Source: JAADIV01 sp964439085
Lineage (GTDB): Bacteria > Desulfobacterota > Desulfobulbia > Desulfobulbales > VMSU01
Assembly (NCBI GenBank): GCA_964439085.1
Contig: CAYTNB010000001.1
Coordinates: 1-64,000 of the forward strand
Direction: 5' to 3'
Length of the DNA stretch: 64,000 nucleotides
Shown here: piece by piece, positions 43,735 through 53,492 of the stretch
Numbering within the stretch: position 1 is the first letter of the stretch
Layout: every line of letters begins with the position of its first letter
Program-made: the position numbers and the translations under genes
Notes under the pieces: generated by a model
What the model was told of the DNA's origin: nothing
Databases searched by the model: none
Seen by the model: the letters and a program-made list of their open reading frames with translations, nothing else

Positions 43735-44862
43735 TTACAGAGTTGTCAGATGTTGATATGTCTGTTTGATTTTTTGGGCCATTGTAGCGGCTGAATAGTT
43801 GTCCTTAACACACCGTCTTCCATTTTCTGCAAGTTTTCTGGCAAGTCCTGAATCCAAGACTAAACTTTTAATTGCATCGGCAAGACTATCAACGCTACCA
43901 GGTATCACAAGTAAGCCATTCCTACGATGTTTAATAACAATTGGCAAATCGCCAACTTCTGAGGCGATGACAGGTTTTTGCAGCATCATGGCTTCTAGGG
44001 CAGTTAGGGGCAAACTCTCTTTTAGAGAGGGGATTGCAATAATATCCATTGCTTGCATGGACGATGTGGAATCAGGCATAAAGCCCACGGCCAAAATGGA
44101 GTTTTCCATATGCTGCTTAATAATTTCTTGTTTTACTCGATCGAGGTCCTGCCCACTTCCCACGATCAGCCCTCTTACAGGCAAATCTGCATTTACAAGT
44201 TTTGCCATGGCTTTAACAAAATAACATTGGCCCTTGCCTGGGTGAACTCGACCTAAAACACCTACGACTATTTCATCATCACCAATATTAAGCGAATGTC
44301 TAATTATTTGGGCCTCGTTAAGTTTAGTACAGGCGGGTATGATCTCAACAGAATTAGCTACTACACTGACGGATGAAACGCCACAAGCAAGCACCTCTTT
44401 CTGAGTGGCGTTTGATCCTACAAGCACATGGTTGGCGTACCTGATTAAAAATTTGTCGATTTTTTCGTAAATCCTAAACCTTAAAGAGTGTGTTTCTCCC
44501 AACCAACCATGTATATGAGCGACCCATGTTGTTTTAGTAAAAAAACCTGCCCAAAAAGCTGCCAGATTTGAGCGCATATCATGGGTATGTATGATATCAG
44601 CTCCTTTCGCCCGATATAGTTTGGCCAGATCCCGTCCAGAGAAAATTGAACCAGCCAGCCCACGCCACGGGAGATGACACCACTGTACAGCTGCATCACG
44701 CCCAAACAAGGTATTAGATTTTTCTACAGATTTCTTATCAAGTATAACCGGAATAGAAATAATTCCTAACTCGTTGAGATGTGGAATAAGTGCTGTCAAT
44801 ATAGTTTCAGGCCCACCCGTTTGTTCGTAGTTGCCCTTAACCTGAAGTATCTTATTGCTCAC
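43735..44862 (-). CDS. Family 4 glycosyltransferase
   Basis: The 375-aa GT-B enzyme has GGPETILTALIPHL near the N-terminus, VGVLGRVHPGKGQCYFVKA at the start of the donor domain, and the E-x7-E region ESLPLTALEAMMLQKPVIAS. It starts with GTG and overlaps the end of the rfbG-like gene by 11 bp, so it is translated from the same message. It probably transfers a deoxysugar made by the adjacent nucleotide-sugar genes. Confidence 0.9.
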   Translation of the reverse strand: MSNKILQVKGNYEQTGGPETILTALIPHLNELGIISIPVILDKKSVEKSNTLFGRDAAVQWCHLPWRGLAGSIFSGRDLAKLYRAKGADIIHTHDMRSNLAAFWAGFFTKTTWVAHIHGWLGETHSLRFRIYEKIDKFLIRYANHVLVGSNATQKEVLACGVSSVSVVANSVEIIPACTKLNEAQIIRHSLNIGDDEIVVGVLGRVHPGKGQCYFVKAMAKLVNADLPVRGLIVGSGQDLDRVKQEIIKQHMENSILAVGFMPDSTSSMQAMDIIAIPSLKESLPLTALEAMMLQKPVIASEVGDLPIVIKHRRNGLLVIPGSVDSLADAIKSLVLDSGLARKLAENGRRCVKDNYSAATMAQKIKQTYQHLTTL

Positions 44863-45982
44863 TGGCCCACGCTAGGTTATTTTCTTGGGCTTTTTCACTA
44901 AATAATTTTATTTGTTCCAAACTTTTAGTACACATATCGGCCGTTGATAACTGGTAGTGTTTTCTATACCAGCTCAATGTCGCATCTAAAGCACCGAAAA
45001 CATCCATTGTGGGCCTCCAGTTAAGTTGACAGCCCGCTTTATTGCTATCTAGTCGTAACAGCTGGGCCTCATGTGCCCAAGGATCAGATTTAACTACTAC
45101 TTTAGTTTTGGAGGCTCCCCATGTTTTAAGTAGATACGCTGCTATTGCATTTACGTTAAGCATACTCTGTTCGGTTGGCCCAAAGTTCCATGCACTACAA
45201 TATCTCAAGTCTGTTTGCATTAGAGCTCCCAGCCACAAATAACCACTCAAGGCATCTAAAACATGCTGCCATGGCCTGACAGCCAGGGGATTCCTAATGA
45301 AAATTTCCCGCCCAGAAGCAATTGCACTTACTATATCAGGAATAAGTCTGTCTTTGGCCCAATCTCCACCACCAATAACATTGCCAGCCCTTACTGAGGC
45401 AATGGCCAACCCGCTGTTAGATGAGAAACCTGATTGGTGCGACAATGAGCTTCGATAAGCAGCCACAGCCAACTCGGCACAAGCCTTACTGGCTGCATAA
45501 GCATCATCTCCACCGAGAATGTCATTTTCTCGATATGGCCAATCCCATTCTTCGTTTCTATATACTTTGTCTGTTGTTACAACAATGCAATTTTCAACAG
45601 AAGAAACTTTTCTGGTTGCTTCAAGCAGGTTTACTGTACCCATAAGATTTGTATTAAATGTTTCTCTGGGATGTGCGTGACCTTCCTTAACAATAGCTTG
45701 GGCTGCCAAATGAAAAACCAACTGTGGTTTTGCTTGATCAATCGCATTATACAGATGTTCAAAATCAAGGATATCACCACGTATATCTTTAATATGTTCC
45801 CCTAATTTACATAATGAGAACATATTAGGCGTTGTATCTGGGTCTAGAGAAAAGCCAATAACCTCAGCACCTAAAGATTTTAGCCATAAACAGAGCCAAC
45901 TGCCCTTAAAACCAGTGTGGCCTGTGAGAAAAACTTTTTTACCACTATAAAAATTGTTGAAATCCGTACGTCTTGTTTTCAT
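44852..45982 (-). CDS. rfbG: CDP-glucose 4,6-dehydratase
   Basis: This 376-aa extended short-chain dehydrogenase converts CDP-glucose to CDP-4-keto-6-deoxyglucose. Motifs: KVFLTGHTGFKGSWLCLWL for NAD binding, the RfbG-type DPDTTPNMFSL, the VVTTDKVYRNEEWDWPYREN segment and catalytic Y-x3-K in DAYAASKACAELA. It lies directly after another epimerase gene and rfbF on the - strand. The set makes the common precursor of CDP-deoxy and dideoxy sugars; the RfbH 3-dehydrase needed for dideoxy sugars is not in the window. Confidence 0.92.
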   Translation of the reverse strand: MKTRRTDFNNFYSGKKVFLTGHTGFKGSWLCLWLKSLGAEVIGFSLDPDTTPNMFSLCKLGEHIKDIRGDILDFEHLYNAIDQAKPQLVFHLAAQAIVKEGHAHPRETFNTNLMGTVNLLEATRKVSSVENCIVVTTDKVYRNEEWDWPYRENDILGGDDAYAASKACAELAVAAYRSSLSHQSGFSSNSGLAIASVRAGNVIGGGDWAKDRLIPDIVSAIASGREIFIRNPLAVRPWQHVLDALSGYLWLGALMQTDLRYCSAWNFGPTEQSMLNVNAIAAYLLKTWGASKTKVVVKSDPWAHEAQLLRLDSNKAGCQLNWRPTMDVFGALDATLSWYRKHYQLSTADMCTKSLEQIKLFSEKAQENNLAWASEQ

Positions 45983-45997
45983 AATAGTATTTATAGG

Positions 45998-47014
45998 TCA
46001 GTAAAGATTGTCGAGGTTAGTTTTATACCAGTTAATTGTTTCCTGTAAACCATGTTCTAGCGTTGTCCCTGGAAGCCAATTTACCTCTTTTTTAAGGAGT
46101 GAATTGTCAAGATTATAGACATTCACCTGCTTTTCATTTCCCAAAACTTTAGGGGTAAGATGGTTAAGCCCCATCAAATTACCAATAGTAGTAACCAATT
46201 GCAGAACACTGGCGGTTTGCTGGCTGCATAAATTAATAATGCCACTAACCTCTCTACCACTTAATAACTTCTCACAAATAAGCAACATACCCAAAACAGC
46301 ATCATGTACATATGTAAAATCGTAAATATGTTTACCGTTTGAACGAATTACAGGTCGTTTCCCTTTAAGAAAAGTAATGATTGTGTCTGGAATTATTCTG
46401 GTAAGTTGCAAATCTTCGGGGCCATATATATTACTACATCGAAGGGCAACTCCCGGAACACCAAATTGCAAATGGAAATTTTCTAAAATATGTTCACAGC
46501 ACAACTTGGATGATTCATAAGAATTCAGTAAGCTAATAGGTGAATATTCATGAAGTAGCTTGCGAGCATCCTGCTGCTGTTTATATAAGGCCACAGTTGA
46601 AGGCATGACTACTGGAATTGGCTTAGAAACACGAATCGCCTCTAGCAATCTAAGTGTCCCTTCTATATTGTTTTCATAAACGGAAATAGGCGAATTGTTA
46701 CCAGATATTCTGAGAGAATCTGCCGCCAAGTGTATGACAATATCAAAATGATTTTTTACAAAAAAATCATTTAAAAACGTTTGGTTTTGAAGATTAAGAG
46801 AAGTGTAATTATATGAGTCAAGCTCGGAGAGCTTGTGTGCTGCCACGCTTTCGCTATAGGTTCGCCTACCAAGCAGAAAAACTTTAGCGCCCAACGACCT
46901 TATCGCTCTCGACAAATGCCTCCCTAAAAAACCGCTCCCCCCCGTTATCAGGACAGACGCTTTTTTGAATGTGTCACGAAGAACGTCGTTATTCAAATAT
47001 TCATAACCTTCCAT
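45998..47014 (-). CDS. NAD-dependent epimerase/dehydratase, nucleotide-sugar modifying
   Basis: The 338-aa extended SDR has ITGGSGFLGRHLSRAIRSLG and the catalytic Y-x3-K in NSYESSKLCCEHI, plus RCSNIYGPEDLQLTRI. It overlaps the 3' end of rfbF by 22 bp and lies 15 bp before rfbG. Because it sits between these two, it probably reduces or epimerises the CDP-4-keto-6-deoxyglucose product, as an RfbJ-type reductase would. The exact product sugar is not readable from sequence. Confidence 0.85.
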   Translation of the reverse strand: MEGYEYLNNDVLRDTFKKASVLITGGSGFLGRHLSRAIRSLGAKVFLLGRRTYSESVAAHKLSELDSYNYTSLNLQNQTFLNDFFVKNHFDIVIHLAADSLRISGNNSPISVYENNIEGTLRLLEAIRVSKPIPVVMPSTVALYKQQQDARKLLHEYSPISLLNSYESSKLCCEHILENFHLQFGVPGVALRCSNIYGPEDLQLTRIIPDTIITFLKGKRPVIRSNGKHIYDFTYVHDAVLGMLLICEKLLSGREVSGIINLCSQQTASVLQLVTTIGNLMGLNHLTPKVLGNEKQVNVYNLDNSLLKKEVNWLPGTTLEHGLQETINWYKTNLDNLY

Positions 47015-47790
47015 GGCGCCTTACGGTTACTCCATAGTTCATTTAGTAATAAATAATCTTTATAATTATCCATACATTGCCAAAAGTTTTTATGTCTGTA
47101 TAACGAAAGCTGTCTGTCGCTAACCAGTTTTGCCATTGGTTCTTTCTCAAGGACACAGTCTTCTGAAGCTTCAAGATACTTAAAAAATGACTTATGAAAA
47201 ACAAAGAAACCACCATTTATAACTGACGTCACTTCGGGCTTTTCAACAAAATTAGTAATTTCACTACCGTCGAAGGTTAACTCACCAAATTGTGAAACAG
47301 AATTAACCCCTGTCACGGTACCAATTCTTCCTTGGTCTAAATGAAATTGCATTAAGTCGTGAATATTTATATCTGCAAGGCCATCCCCGTAGGTAACCAT
47401 AAAGTAATCAGAATCAATGTACTTTTCGGTCATCTTGATGCGTCCGCCGGTTTGAGTTTTTGTACCAGTTTCCGCAAAAATTATGTCTTCAAAAGAACTA
47501 TTAACCTCATTTAAGAATGTTTTCTCGCCAGTACTGAGATTTAGTTTCAAGTCACAGAGATTGTCCTTAATATTCAAAAAATAATCTTTTATTATTTTTC
47601 CCTTGTAGCCTAAACACAAAATAAACTTATTAAAACCATATGATGCATATAGTTGCATAACATGCCAAATTATTGGATAATTGCCAATCTCGATCATAGG
47701 CTTAGGTTTATTATGCGTCTCTTCTCTAAATCTGGTTCCTTCACCTCCACATAGAATAACAACAGGAATATCACTTGGTGTAAATTTCAT
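46993..47790 (-). CDS. rfbF: Glucose-1-phosphate cytidylyltransferase
   Basis: This 265-aa nucleotidyltransferase makes CDP-glucose from CTP and glucose-1-phosphate. The N-terminal signature VVILCGGEGTRFREET, then KPMIEIGNYPIIWHVMQLY, DYFMVTYGDGLADINI and VNGGFFVFHKSFFKYLE fit RfbF. ATG 47790 has AGAGGAG five bases upstream and gives the normal N-terminus, so it is preferred to ATG 47811. First gene of the CDP-deoxyglucose sub-cluster rfbF-epimerase-rfbG. Confidence 0.93.
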   Translation of the reverse strand: MKFTPSDIPVVILCGGEGTRFREETHNKPKPMIEIGNYPIIWHVMQLYASYGFNKFILCLGYKGKIIKDYFLNIKDNLCDLKLNLSTGEKTFLNEVNSSFEDIIFAETGTKTQTGGRIKMTEKYIDSDYFMVTYGDGLADINIHDLMQFHLDQGRIGTVTGVNSVSQFGELTFDGSEITNFVEKPEVTSVINGGFFVFHKSFFKYLEASEDCVLEKEPMAKLVSDRQLSLYRHKNFWQCMDNYKDYLLLNELWSNRKAPWKVMNI

Positions 47791-47827
47791 GGATTCTCCT
47801 CTTCTTGCCATTTTTGAAACGAAAATA

Positions 47828-47903
47828 GTGCTAACACCCCACGAGGGGGTATAGGTACCTTATAGATTGTTTTCTTGTTTTTAGAAAAGAATCTATAAGG
47901 TAC
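47828..47903. repeat. Dispersed repeat A, copy 2, with extended palindrome
   Basis: It contains the segment shared with 5829-5874. The palindrome here is complete: arms 47855-47875 and 47883-47903 pair over 21 positions with one mismatch and a 7-nt loop of T-rich sequence. The element resembles a small MITE-like or terminator-like repeat. Confidence 0.75.
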
Positions 47904-47962
47904 TGATATGGTTGGCACCCGTAACGTACTGAAATGACGACCAATTAATTTTGTCAACAATC

Positions 47963-48014
47963 AGACATCATGGATGACTCCCGACGTCGTTACAGGGTGT
48001 CATCCATGATGTCT
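47963..48014. repeat. Perfect 16-bp inverted repeat
   Basis: AGACATCATGGATGAC (47963-47978) and GTCATCCATGATGTCT (47999-48014) are perfect reverse complements with a 20-nt loop. It lies just 3' of a decayed epimerase gene and may be the end of a mobile element, or a terminator. Confidence 0.7.
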
Positions 48015-48085
48015 AAGGCGCTAACATAAAAAGCGTCGAACATTGAATACAGAAAGGCTGCGAGTTATTCAAACATGCAGATAGT

Positions 48086-48988
48086 CTATTCCGCCAGCAT
48101 ATCAGACAAAGACTTCTCCAGAGAAATAGATGGTCTCCAGCCTGTTGTTTCCCATAGTTTTTTATTGCTACCATAAACACAAGCCAAATCGTTATTTCTT
48201 AGTTGGTACGGAGTGTCACTTAAAATCTTTTTGGGGAATAACGAAAGGCGCGAATAAATGCTAAGTATAGTTTCAATACTGGTTGGTTATCCTGAACGGA
48301 CGTTATATATTTGCCAACGTTCTCCACTTACTGCAATTTTCCAATATGCTTCAACAATATCTCTAATATCGATAAAATTCCTTTTCGACTAAATATTTCC
48401 AACCCGAACCTCTTTTGTATCGGGACAGGAAAATTGGTTGCATATTCTACCCACAACCAAATTACCAGACAATTCGGGGCCAATAATATTAAAAGGACGC
48501 ACAACACTGATATCCATGCCCAGATCAATACCAAGGTGTAAAGGTAGTGATGTTTGCGCCCACTTCGTGCGTCCGTAGGGAGTTTCTCCTCCACTTGGGC
48601 TATCTTCCAGTATAAAGCCATCACTCGTATGTAAGTACTCTGCGGCGGAACCGATGCATACAATCCTGGCGTAGGTTCCAGTAGCCAAACTGCGAAGCAA
48701 TTTAACCGTCCCCCCAACATTTGCACTCCACATCCGTTCTTCCGGTGTAGGGGGCATTACGCTTGCGAGGTGAAATACTATGTCCGGTGGTTCTTGGCGA
48801 GCAATGTCAATGATGCGATTCAAGTCAGTTATATCAAGCTGGTGATAATCATTTATACCATGGCAACAACCATGCTCAGAACTAGATAGCCCAATAATTT
48901 TTAGAGCATCTGGCAAACTATTAAGATATCTGACTAGATATTTGCCAGTAAAACCTGTTACGCCGGTTATCCATACGGTTTGAGACAA
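48086..48988 (-). pseudogene. GDP-6-deoxymannose reductase-like epimerase, disrupted by two nonsense codons
   Basis: The frame starts at TTG 48988, 3 bp after the nucleotidyltransferase gene, and encodes VWITGVTGFTGKYLVRYL, the Y-x3-K region TPYGRTKWAQ and VVRPFNIIGPELSGNLVVGR. It stops at TAG (48389-48391), but the same frame continues with SKRNFIDIRDIVEAYWKIAV, meets TAA (48287-48289), and continues again with recognisable SDR C-terminal sequence (VYGSNKKLWETTGWRPSISL) to 48086. The homology on both sides of both stops shows a roughly 300-aa gene with two point mutations. The intact part resembles GDP-4-keto-6-deoxymannose reductases (Rmd). Confidence 0.88.
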
Positions 48989-48991
48989 AAT

Positions 48992-49726
48992 TTACACTCC
49001 AAGAAATACCGCCTGATTTTCTTCAAATTGTTTTTGGGCGGCTGCATAATCCTCCATTCGCCCGATATCAAGCCAAAAACAATTTTCACGGTAGCATGAT
49101 ACCCGACCACCCTCTTTATAAATTTTCAAAATGAGCTCAGGCATATCCATATATTCATGAGCTTTAATAGAGCGCGCGGCCGCTTTACTTATTATATTAA
49201 CCCCCATGCTAACCTCGAAATCGTAAACCGGCTTTTCCTGAAAACCGACAAACTCATTTGCGGCATTACTTTCAACTACTCCAAAATCAATTTTTACTTC
49301 TCTCTTATACACTCCAATGGTGAAATCAGCCTTTTGTGCCACATGGAATTCAAGCATCTTGTTAAAATTCATTGTTGTCAATAAATCACCATTCATTACG
49401 ATAAATGGATCGGTGAGATTTTCTAGTGTCCCTAATGGCCCAACGGTGCCAAGAGGAGAATCTTCCTTCGTGTAATCAATATCAAGACCGTACTTTTTCC
49501 CATTCTCGCAGAGCATCATTATCATTTCTGCAAGATATCCTGTACAAAGGGTAACTTTTTTAAAACCGAAAGTTTTGAGGCGAGTTAATAATATCTCTAA
49601 AATAGGTTTTTCTCCAAGGGGTACCAATGGCTTGGGAAAAACTACCGTCAAAGGGCGTAAACGTGTTCCACGACCACCAGCAAGAATTATTGCCCTAACA
49701 TCATTGCAACAAGTTTTGTCATCCAT
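48992..49726 (-). CDS. Sugar-1-phosphate nucleotidyltransferase (mannose-1-phosphate guanylyltransferase-like)
   Basis: The 244-aa enzyme has AIILAGGRGTRLRPLTVVFP and KPLVPLGEKPILEIL at the N-terminus, FIVMNGDLLT for metal binding, and FVGFQEKP further on. It is intact, although genes on both sides are pseudogenes. GAGGAG precedes the ATG. It would activate mannose, heptose or a related sugar with an NTP. The neighbouring Rmd-like remnant suggests GDP-deoxymannose synthesis was the original role. Confidence 0.85.
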   Translation of the reverse strand: MDDKTCCNDVRAIILAGGRGTRLRPLTVVFPKPLVPLGEKPILEILLTRLKTFGFKKVTLCTGYLAEMIMMLCENGKKYGLDIDYTKEDSPLGTVGPLGTLENLTDPFIVMNGDLLTTMNFNKMLEFHVAQKADFTIGVYKREVKIDFGVVESNAANEFVGFQEKPVYDFEVSMGVNIISKAAARSIKAHEYMDMPELILKIYKEGGRVSCYRENCFWLDIGRMEDYAAAQKQFEENQAVFLGV

Positions 49727-49748
49727 TACTTACTCCTCACAGAATATT

Positions 49749-50731
49749 TCAAACAGCATAGCTATTTCCCTTAAACCTGCTCAAATTGTTTTGAATAAAT
49801 TCAATGGTTCTTGACAGGCCATCATCTAGGTTGACGGTAGGCTGCCAATCCATGAGTAATTTGGCTTTTGAATTATTGCTAATTAATCGCATCACTTCAC
49901 TTGAAGCTGGCCTTACTCTGGCCTGATCTTGACAAACAGGTAGGTCTATACCAAGCAAATTGCTGATTCTGTTAACAATCTCTTCGATTGAAGTTCCTTC
50001 TCCAACACCTAAATTAACAGTTGCTCCCAGGGCCTTTTCGGAGTTTGCCGCCGCAATGAAACCAAGGGCCGTATCTTTAATGAAGGTAAGATCTCGAACC
50101 GGATATAGGCTGCCTAACGTTAGTTTCTTCTTGGTTAAAGCCTGGGCAATGATAGTCGGGATAATAGCCCGCATACTTTGCCTTGGTCCGTAAGTATTAA
50201 ATGGCCTGACAATAGTTACTGGAGTTTTAAAACTTAGCCAGTAACTTTCCGCCATTTTATCCGCCCTTATCTTGGTAGCAGAATATGGTGATTGACCGAC
50301 CAGGGGATGCTTTTCGTCATAGGTACATATTGCGCAGTGCCGTATGTTTCACTGGTTGAGGTTTGAATCACTCTCCTTACCTCATGCCGTCGGCATGCTT
50401 CTAGAATATTTAGTGTGCCAACTACATTTGTAGAGACATAAGCGGCTGGCGCTGTATACGAATTAAGGTATGCCAATTAATGCTGCGAGATGGAACACCA
50501 ATTTACTCCCAGCAACAGCCCGATCCACCGCAGATGAATCAGTATATCATCGGCAATCACTTCAACAGAATTAAGAACATCTGCGCTAATTTTCTCCAGA
50601 TTACCCCAACTACCGTCAGAGTTATAATGGACAAAAGCTTTGACATCAAAACCGGCCGGCGCAAGTTCTTCCACTATGTGACTGCCAATAAAACCACCAG
50701 CTCCTGTTACCAATACTTTTCTTCTCAGCAT
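49749..50731 (-). pseudogene. NAD-dependent 4,6-dehydratase/epimerase (LegB-like) with three frameshifts
   Basis: Three consecutive frames together make one roughly 325-aa SDR. The first has KVLVTGAGGFIGSHIVEELA. The last parts have TAPAAYVSTNVVGTLNILEA, SPYSATKIRADKMAESYWLS (catalytic Y-x3-K) and VRPFNTYGPRQSMRAIIPTI. The shifts lie near 50541 (missing base), 50461-50468 (extra base) and 50319-50321 (missing base). None is in a long homopolymer, so genuine decay is more likely than sequencing error. LegB-type enzymes act on UDP-GlcNAc derivatives. Confidence 0.88.
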
Positions 50732-50816
50732 CTCCTCCTAGCCTTAAAAAAGTAACTGCGCCAAGTTAAGGCTTAAACCCATAAACCTTAAATCAGCAGC
50801 TCGATAATTCAAACAA

Positions 50817-51791
50817 TCAATCTAGTTCCATTGAAGTAATAATTTTAGAGACTGAGTTATTGAAAGTTCTTTTAGGGACAAAAGAAAGCTCTCTCGCTAT
50901 AAGTTCTGAACTAAACCATGCGTAGCTGGTAAATCGTGCTAATGCTTCACTGTTGAATAGAAAGCGTTGGTGTGTGACCTTAGAAAAGATGTCACCGATA
51001 AAAGCTACACTTTTCAATAAAGATAACGGAACATACCAATTACTCTTACGCTTTTTCAAGGCTTCAGATATAAGGACGTGCAATTGCCTAGTTGAATACG
51101 TCATCCCGTCGGTAACATAATAAAATTTCCCTGATGCTAAACTGTTTTCTGAAGACAAGATCACGGCATCTACCAAGTCTTTAACATGGATCATGGAACG
51201 CTTATGTCCAACTTCCGGCAATGGTGGGAAATATCCCTTGTTAATTGTGCGAATCATTTTGGCCAGATTACCCCGTGGATTATCTCCATAAACTAACGGT
51301 GGGCGGAGGCTACAAACATGTAATCCTCTCTCTTTCCCTACACGCAGAACTAATTCTTCGGCTCTGAGTTTTGATTTGCCGTAGCCCTCACCATCGGGGT
51401 TACTAACGCAACTTTCGTTAACACAATAAGCACCTGGCTCACCAAAAGCCTTTGTACTGCTCATGAAAATAAATTTATTAACTTTCTGAATAACACTCAT
51501 CTCAAGAAGTTTTTGTGTCCCTTTTACATTTACTTCCCAATATGTTTGACCGTTGTCTTTCTGCAAGCTGTTCAGATTACTAACTGCCGCCAGATGAAAT
51601 ACAGTATCTACTCCTTGCAGTGCCTCAGCCGGGATCTTATCGAAACCTAAATCACAAAGAAATAATTCCTGCCATGGCCCTTTCGCCGGGTTCCTCAACA
51701 ATGCTCTGACGAAATATCCACGTTCAAGAAGAGCTTTACATAAATGTCTGCCAATATAGCCCGCCGCTCCAGTTACCAGCACCAAAGACAT
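50817..51791 (-). CDS. NAD-dependent epimerase/dehydratase
   Basis: The 324-aa extended SDR has LVLVTGAAGYIGRHLCKALL and DTVFHLAAVSNL. The catalytic Y-x3-K is in GEGYGKSKLRAEELVL, followed by RPPLVYGDNPRGNLAKMI. It resembles UDP-sugar 4-epimerases and C4-reductases of O-antigen loci (GalE/WbpV type). It is 1 bp downstream of the deacetylase gene. Both motif and length are complete, unlike the two SDR pseudogenes that follow. Confidence 0.87.
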   Translation of the reverse strand: MSLVLVTGAAGYIGRHLCKALLERGYFVRALLRNPAKGPWQELFLCDLGFDKIPAEALQGVDTVFHLAAVSNLNSLQKDNGQTYWEVNVKGTQKLLEMSVIQKVNKFIFMSSTKAFGEPGAYCVNESCVSNPDGEGYGKSKLRAEELVLRVGKERGLHVCSLRPPLVYGDNPRGNLAKMIRTINKGYFPPLPEVGHKRSMIHVKDLVDAVILSSENSLASGKFYYVTDGMTYSTRQLHVLISEALKKRKSNWYVPLSLLKSVAFIGDIFSKVTHQRFLFNSEALARFTSYAWFSSELIARELSFVPKRTFNNSVSKIITSMELD

Positions 51792-51792
51792 G

Positions 51793-52716
51793 CTATTGTC
51801 TAAACCTGTTTAAAATACCAACAAGCTTTCTGTAATAACCATATCCAGGGGATAGTAAAAATGAAAGCTCGAAGATATCAGTATAGTTTGATACCGGCAT
51901 TCTGTTAACCATGAATTTGCTGAAGGGATGGGCCTTATTAAGCGGCACCCAATCAGCCTTGACTGCGCCTTCGTAACCGGTTTTTTCCAAGGCCAGAAAT
52001 AAAGCAGCGTTGTCAAAATCACCGTATGGATAACAAAACCAATTAATCTTACACTTTAACTCTTTCTCCAAAATACGCTTAGATGTTTTGACTTCATGTT
52101 CTAGTTCTTCAGCCGAAGCGAGTGACAGAAAAGAATGGGAGTGTCCGTGGGATTGAAATTCCAGGCCGTACGAATCCATTTCCCTAATTTCCGCCCAGGT
52201 TAATAGTGATTCATCAGAAAACATTTTCATTCTTTCCTCTTCAGTATTACGTTCATCTTCTGAGAAGTTGAGCTTTGATAGTAATCTTGAAACAATTAAA
52301 TTCCTGTCTCTATTAAACCATTCTGCTTTAGCTCCAACTAAATTTGTGACAACAAAAACTACTGCGCTAAATGAAAATTCTTTAAGAATGGGGAAGGCGT
52401 TTTGATAAACTGATCCTAAGCCATCATCAAAAGTAATAATTACCTGCTTCTGGCGACTACTATTTACAGCCTTTTCCCTTTCTAGAAAATAGTTTTTAAA
52501 CGTAGTAGTTTGGTAACCGTGTTCTTTTAAAAATGCCATATGCTCACGGAATAACTCCGGAAACACCGAAATAACAGAGCCACTATTGTCAATTGCATGA
52601 TAAAGCAAAATTGGTACGTCATAGGGGACTTGCGAACCACATACAGCAAACAACCATTTTTTGATGTATCGTTGTAGTGTTCTAAATAATATTCTTCTTA
52701 CACTCCTGGACTGCAT
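51793..52716 (-). CDS. Polysaccharide deacetylase (NodB homology domain)
   Basis: This 307-aa protein removes acetyl groups from N-acetylated sugars. The NodB domain is marked by VIITFDDGLGSVYQNAFPIL (catalytic and metal Asp pair), the metal His motif SHGHSHSFLS and NWFCYPYGDFDN. An N-terminal stretch before residue 35 may be membrane-associated but is not a clear signal peptide. Overlaps the preceding GT2 gene by 19 bp. It could modify the exported polymer or a lipid-linked intermediate. Confidence 0.88.
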   Translation of the reverse strand: MQSRSVRRILFRTLQRYIKKWLFAVCGSQVPYDVPILLYHAIDNSGSVISVFPELFREHMAFLKEHGYQTTTFKNYFLEREKAVNSSRQKQVIITFDDGLGSVYQNAFPILKEFSFSAVVFVVTNLVGAKAEWFNRDRNLIVSRLLSKLNFSEDERNTEEERMKMFSDESLLTWAEIREMDSYGLEFQSHGHSHSFLSLASAEELEHEVKTSKRILEKELKCKINWFCYPYGDFDNAALFLALEKTGYEGAVKADWVPLNKAHPFSKFMVNRMPVSNYTDIFELSFLLSPGYGYYRKLVGILNRFRQ

Positions 52717-53492
52717 AGATACCTATGTTTAATGAAAAAATACATGCAACTCATAATATGATAATACTTGTGTTTGCTAATTATCTTCTTGGCGCTGTCA
52801 CGTAAATGCAGATGAACAACATCAACTCCGGGCAGATAGTAACAACTATACCCTGAGCGTTTTAGTCGGTAGCACAGATCCATGTCTTCGTAGTAAAGGA
52901 AAAACTTTTCATCCATCATGTTAATTCCTTTGAACACCTCTCTTTTTATCATAAGAAAGGCGCCAATCATCCAATCAACTTCACACAGAGAGCCAGAGCG
53001 CCAGTCATCAATCATATATCTACGGTAGGATGGAATTGGTGGTAGAAACTTGTATAGATTTAATCCTCTAAAAATAATTGCGGATATAGACGGGAACTTT
53101 CTGAAACTATTTTGCCTTGTCATATCTGTATTTAGCAAGCGGCTGCTAAATGCCCCTAAATTGGGGATTTTGTCAGCATTTTTCAGAAGATCTCCTAAAT
53201 TTCCATCTATAATTTTTGTATCTGGATTCAAAAATAAAATATATCTGCCGGAACTCAAGCTAAAGGCCTTATTACAATTAGCTGCAAATCCTTGCGCAGT
53301 CTTGTTGGAGAAAAATCTTACAGCAGGAAAATCATGGATTAAGTCATTATAAAGATCCGGGGAATTTGTATTGTCGATCAATATAATTTCATAGGAGATA
53401 TCACTGGCATGTTCAACCAATGACGTAAAACAATCTTGTAGAAACCTCTCATGGTGGTGACTTATTGTAATAATAGAAAGATCTATAGCCAT
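52698..53492 (-). CDS. Family 2 glycosyltransferase
   Basis: The 264-aa GT-A enzyme of rhamnosyltransferase type has SIITISHHHERFLQDCFTSL at the start, ILIDNTNSPDLYNDLI, the metal-binding Asp motif in YILFLNPDTKIIDG, and MMDEKFFLYYEDMDLCYRLK. The gene starts right at the end of the methyltransferase gene (1-bp spacing) and overlaps the deacetylase gene. It adds one sugar of the repeat unit in the cytoplasm. Confidence 0.9.
   Translation of the reverse strand: MAIDLSIITISHHHERFLQDCFTSLVEHASDISYEIILIDNTNSPDLYNDLIHDFPAVRFFSNKTAQGFAANCNKAFSLSSGRYILFLNPDTKIIDGNLGDLLKNADKIPNLGAFSSRLLNTDMTRQNSFRKFPSISAIIFRGLNLYKFLPPIPSYRRYMIDDWRSGSLCEVDWMIGAFLMIKREVFKGINMMDEKFFLYYEDMDLCYRLKRSGYSCYYLPGVDVVHLHLRDSAKKIISKHKYYHIMSCMYFFIKHRYLCSPGV

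Noticed and set aside
48287..48391. Possible recoding of TAG and TAA in the Rmd-like gene
   Set aside because: Two different stop codons at non-catalytic positions and no associated structure fit point-mutation decay. Neighbouring epimerase decay supports this.
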